From positions 33,173 through 97,172 of the forward strand of contig QANZ01004964.1 in assembly GCA_003254925.1 (NCBI GenBank): a stretch of DNA of 64,000 nucleotides, written 5' to 3'. How positions within the stretch are numbered: position 1 is the stretch's first letter; every line of letters starts with the position of its first letter. Position numbers and translations under genes: made by a program. The notes under the pieces were generated by a model. It saw only the letters and a program-made list of their open reading frames with translations, had not been told where the DNA came from and did no database searches. This stretch comes from Chamaecrista fasciculata (Eukaryota; Streptophyta; Magnoliopsida; Fabales; Fabaceae). Positions 61,225-64,000 of this stretch are shown here, in pieces.

Positions 61225-61671
61225 AATTTTTTTTATTGTCAAATTTATCTCTAATATTTTATATTTTAGTCAATGTTATAATTTATTCTTTAAAATATTG
61301 AATTATAATTAATTTAGCTATTTTTTTTATAGAAATTTAGTTATTGTATTAAAGTTATAAATTAAATAATAACAAATTTTGTTTAATTTTTAATTTTGTT
61401 AAAATTACAATAAACGATTGAGGTTAAAAAAATATTGATAAAATTACATAAATAGTGGGCTCACATAATTTTTTAATTGAAAAAATAAAGTTTATTAAGA
61501 TTTTTTTTTAGTTCTTTTTAAATGGAAAAAACAATGAAAAAGAGGGAAAAAAGAAATAAAAAACTTTAGACATAAGTCTATTTTTTATGTGTATTTGACC
61601 TTCTTGGTCGCAGTAAGCGTGGTAGTAACTAGTAAGTGTGACGGTCTTAAAACTAATACTTTAAAAGGTTA
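61225..61671. other. AT-rich spacer
   Basis: No gene or bounded repeat was recognised. Confidence 0.4.
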
Positions 61672-61680
61672 AAAATAAAA

Positions 61681-62540
61681 GGCTTAAGTGCAATTTTGGT
61701 CCCATAACTATGACAAAGGTTTCATTTTGGTCATATAACTTTTTTTGTTGCAATTTTGGTCCCATAACTATGACAAAGGTTTCATTTTAGTCCCATAACT
61801 TTTTTTGTTGCAATTTTGGTCTCATAACTTCTCAAAAGGTTCCACCGTTAGTCCCTTGGTGAATTCCATCCATCTTTAGCCGTTAAGTATGACGTGGCAT
61901 ATTAACTAGGATCATGATGTGGCAAAATAAGATAAAGTGGACTGAAATAGGAACTATATGCAACATATTAAAACTTATCTATACCCAACAACCATATATA
62001 CAAAGAGTGGTACTGACAGGGACCAATCTGGTGGGGAAGAAGAGACTTCAAGCAGAAGGCACCGACGAAGTCAATGGGATCCTCAGCCAGAGTCGAACGA
62101 CCAAAGCGGCGACGACGACAAATCGGGAAGCGGAACGAGGAAGAGGAAGTCTCGTTGGGCTGACGAGGAAGAGGAAGTACCACTCTTTGTATATATTGTG
62201 GTTGGGTATAGATAAGTTTTAATATGTTGCATATAGATCCTATTTTAGTCCATTTCATCTTATTTTGCCACATCATGATCCTAGTCACTATGTCACGTCA
62301 TACTTAACGGCTAAATATGGATGGAATTCACCAAGGGACTAACGGTGGAACCTTTGTCATAGTTATGGGACCAAAATTGCAACACAAAAAGTTATGGGAC
62401 CAAAATGAAACCTTTGTCATAGTTATGGGACCAAAATTGTAACAAAAAAAGTTATGGGACCAAAATGAAACCTTTGTCATAGTTATGGGACCTAAATGAA
62501 ACTTTTGTCATAGTTATGAGACCAAAATTGCACTTAAGCC
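61681..62540. mobile_element. Pack-MULE carrying an SF1 fragment
   Basis: Long inverted arms (about 61681-62013 and 62177-62540) start ggcttaagtgcaattttgg at both ends. The direct repeats aaaataaaa at 61672-61680 and 62541-62549 are a perfect 9-bp target duplication, although in AT-rich DNA. The arms carry tandem attttggtcccataacta units. The unpaired centre is coding-like and GC-richer. No transposase. Confidence 0.85.
62015..62179 (+). pseudogene. Captured splicing factor SF1 (branch-point binding protein) N-terminal fragment
   Basis: One open frame of 55 codons reads [19 protein letters not shown], later [18 protein letters not shown]. The twin motifs RRSxWDP and KRKSRWAD are hallmarks of the N-terminus of plant SF1, where they act as U2AF-binding ligand motifs. 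The KH and zinc-knuckle regions are absent and the piece lies exactly between the arms of a Mutator-like element, so it is a captured exon fragment. It is still open, but it has no clear start of its own. Confidence 0.8.
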
Positions 62541-62549
62541 AAAATAAAA

Positions 62550-63519
62550 TAAAATAAATTCCTTGCATTTTTCATTTAGGCAATGTTGCAGTAACCAAAT
62601 AAGCACCTATGCATTAGATTAGTGCATTACCTAGTTTCCTCTTCATGATTCAGTAACAATTTTTTTTCAAAAAATATACACACAATTCTTTTTCATCAAA
62701 TATACACACAACATATTTGTGGATCATTGGCACAACAAAAATATATTTAAGAAAAAATTAAAAGCTCATGATCTAACTTGTTTGAACCGCCAGTTTTATT
62801 GGACAGTTATGGAAATTGTATTTTAGGCACGTTAATAAATGGGTTGACCTATCATAACTCGTAGATAAGTCTTTCACAAATTTAGACTAGCCGTTTTGAC
62901 ACCATAGAAAATGATCTCACTTTTTCTATTGTTCTTACTATCCATTTTTCACTTATTAGATTAGACATCTAGATCTCCATATTTGCATAAAATATACCCC
63001 ATACATTTCCAAGAACTTTTATGGTGGAAAAAAAATGAATGAGCTGATAAATGAAAGTAGCATAGTGTTCCATTGTCCAGAAATATAGATATATAGATTT
63101 GCCAACATATTGAATTTGCAACAAGTGGAAATCAATGTACACTATTTTGCATCAAGTCGTGGTCTCGTGGAGATGTGTGTCAACAAGTAGAAATGGATAA
63201 ATAACTATTATATTAAAATCATTTCAATATTATTTATGCAATGACTAAAAATATCCAGAAGAGATCAGACCTGTTTGATAGTTGATACTCATTTGCAAAA
63301 ATAATTTTTTAAAATTGATTTTAGACTGAATTTTGAAAATAGTTTTTCAAAAAAAAAAAACTTAACTTTAATACCTGTGATGTTAAAAATAATGTATTAA
63401 AGTTAAGGGCAAATAATGAGGCAACAAGAGAATTAAGTAATTGACCAATATTACAAAATCACCATTAATGATTAAACAGTATTACAAAATTGCCATTAAT
63501 GAATTGTGTTTTTTTTTGG
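62550..63519. other. AT-rich spacer
   Basis: No gene was recognised. There is a short direct repeat of atatacacacaa near 62676 and 62699. Confidence 0.4.
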
Positions 63520-63647
63520 CAAAAGATCTTTTTGTGCCCTAAACGTTTGGGGTTAGTTTGAGTTATGTCTCTAACGTTTGTTTTGTGTCAGTTATGCTCC
63601 AAATATGAAAGGTTGGTGCCAATTATACCCTAACTTCAATATTTTTT

Positions 63648-63980
63648 GGGCCAAAGCCCTATTTTGGTCCCTCAAGTTTGCTCAAAATTTCGTTTTGATC
63701 CCTCAAGTCTCTGACGAACTTTCTGGCGAGATACGCAGCGACCCTCGACAACTACAAAAACTCCTGATCCAAGGTTTTTTGACCTCCTGAGTTCAATGGA
63801 GGCCTTCATTTTGCGAAAAAATGACTGGAAAATTGCCGAAAAACTACACAATCGCCGAAAATCATATTTCCGGTCATTTGTTTGCGAAATGAAGGCCGCC
63901 ATTAAACTCAAGAGGTCAAAAAAACCTTGGATTAGGAGTTATCCTAGTCGTCAGGGTGATGGAGATTGTGCCCTAGGGCC
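63648..63980. repeat. Fold-back element near the window edge
   Basis: ctgatccaaggttttttgac (left arm, from about 63765) and its inverted counterpart near 63903-63938, together with ggccttcattttgcg / cgaaatgaaggcc, form a long hairpin. The outer ends (gggccaaagccctattttgg and ccctagggccaatc) look like terminal inverted repeats of the same ggtccc-bearing class as the other elements. The target duplication is unclear. Another ggtccc-type fragment precedes it at 63530-63645. Confidence 0.55.
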
Positions 63981-64000
63981 AATCATTTTATTTATATGTT

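Noticed and set aside
1..64000. CRISPR arrays, bacterial operons, ribosomal RNA genes
   Set aside because: No regularly spaced repeats, ribosome-binding sites or rRNA-like sequence were seen; the window is eukaryotic nuclear DNA.

Overview
This is nuclear DNA from a flowering plant, almost certainly a eudicot. The genes have many short exons with GT-AG introns. All eight long genes match plant families (PPR, topoisomerase VI subunit A, PRR, group I WRKY, PBS1-like kinase, TBC), and the spacers are AT-rich and full of small transposons. I cannot name the species. Two N runs (33658-33839, 47416-47471) and four single Ns (23142, 30930, 44532, 45217) show a draft assembly. The single Ns are bordered by duplicated sequence and look like unmerged contig or haplotype ends.

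Layout: 1-5072 is a spacer with a small ORF and four MITE-like elements. 5073-10929 (+) is a chloroplast-type PPR protein with 12 exons. 11504-12772 (-) is topoisomerase VI subunit A. 13851-16169 (-) is a plastid peroxiredoxin-like protein with 8 exons. 17379-20296 (+) is an organellar adenylate kinase with 4 exons. 24331-28705 (+) is a PRR7-type clock pseudo-response regulator whose CCT end is broken; relics lie at 28985-29170. 29.2-41.4 kb is mostly transposon: a SINE, a 1.3-kb fold-back element, a possible Helitron and a Pack-MULE with a captured CIPK fragment. 41401-43553 (+) is WRKY44/TTG2. 43.6-47.6 kb holds repeats and assembly joins. 47632-50443 (+) is a PBL7/CDL1-type receptor-like cytoplasmic kinase. 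51637-59582 (-) is a TBC-domain Rab-GAP with 18 exons. 60.6-64 kb holds a solo LTR, a second Pack-MULE with a splicing-factor SF1 fragment, and a fold-back element at the edge.

The genes do not form a pathway. From memory of Arabidopsis, their best counterparts fall alternately in two blocks, At5g02800-At5g02830 and At2g37240-At2g37290, in consistent order. This suggests the window keeps an ancestral gene order that Arabidopsis split between duplicated segments.

I found no convincing wholly new system. The most unusual items are the PRR7-type gene with several independent 3' lesions and two Pack-MULEs carrying host gene fragments. Next come several MITE families with recognisable 9-bp target duplications, some sitting in introns, promoters and 3' ends of the genes.
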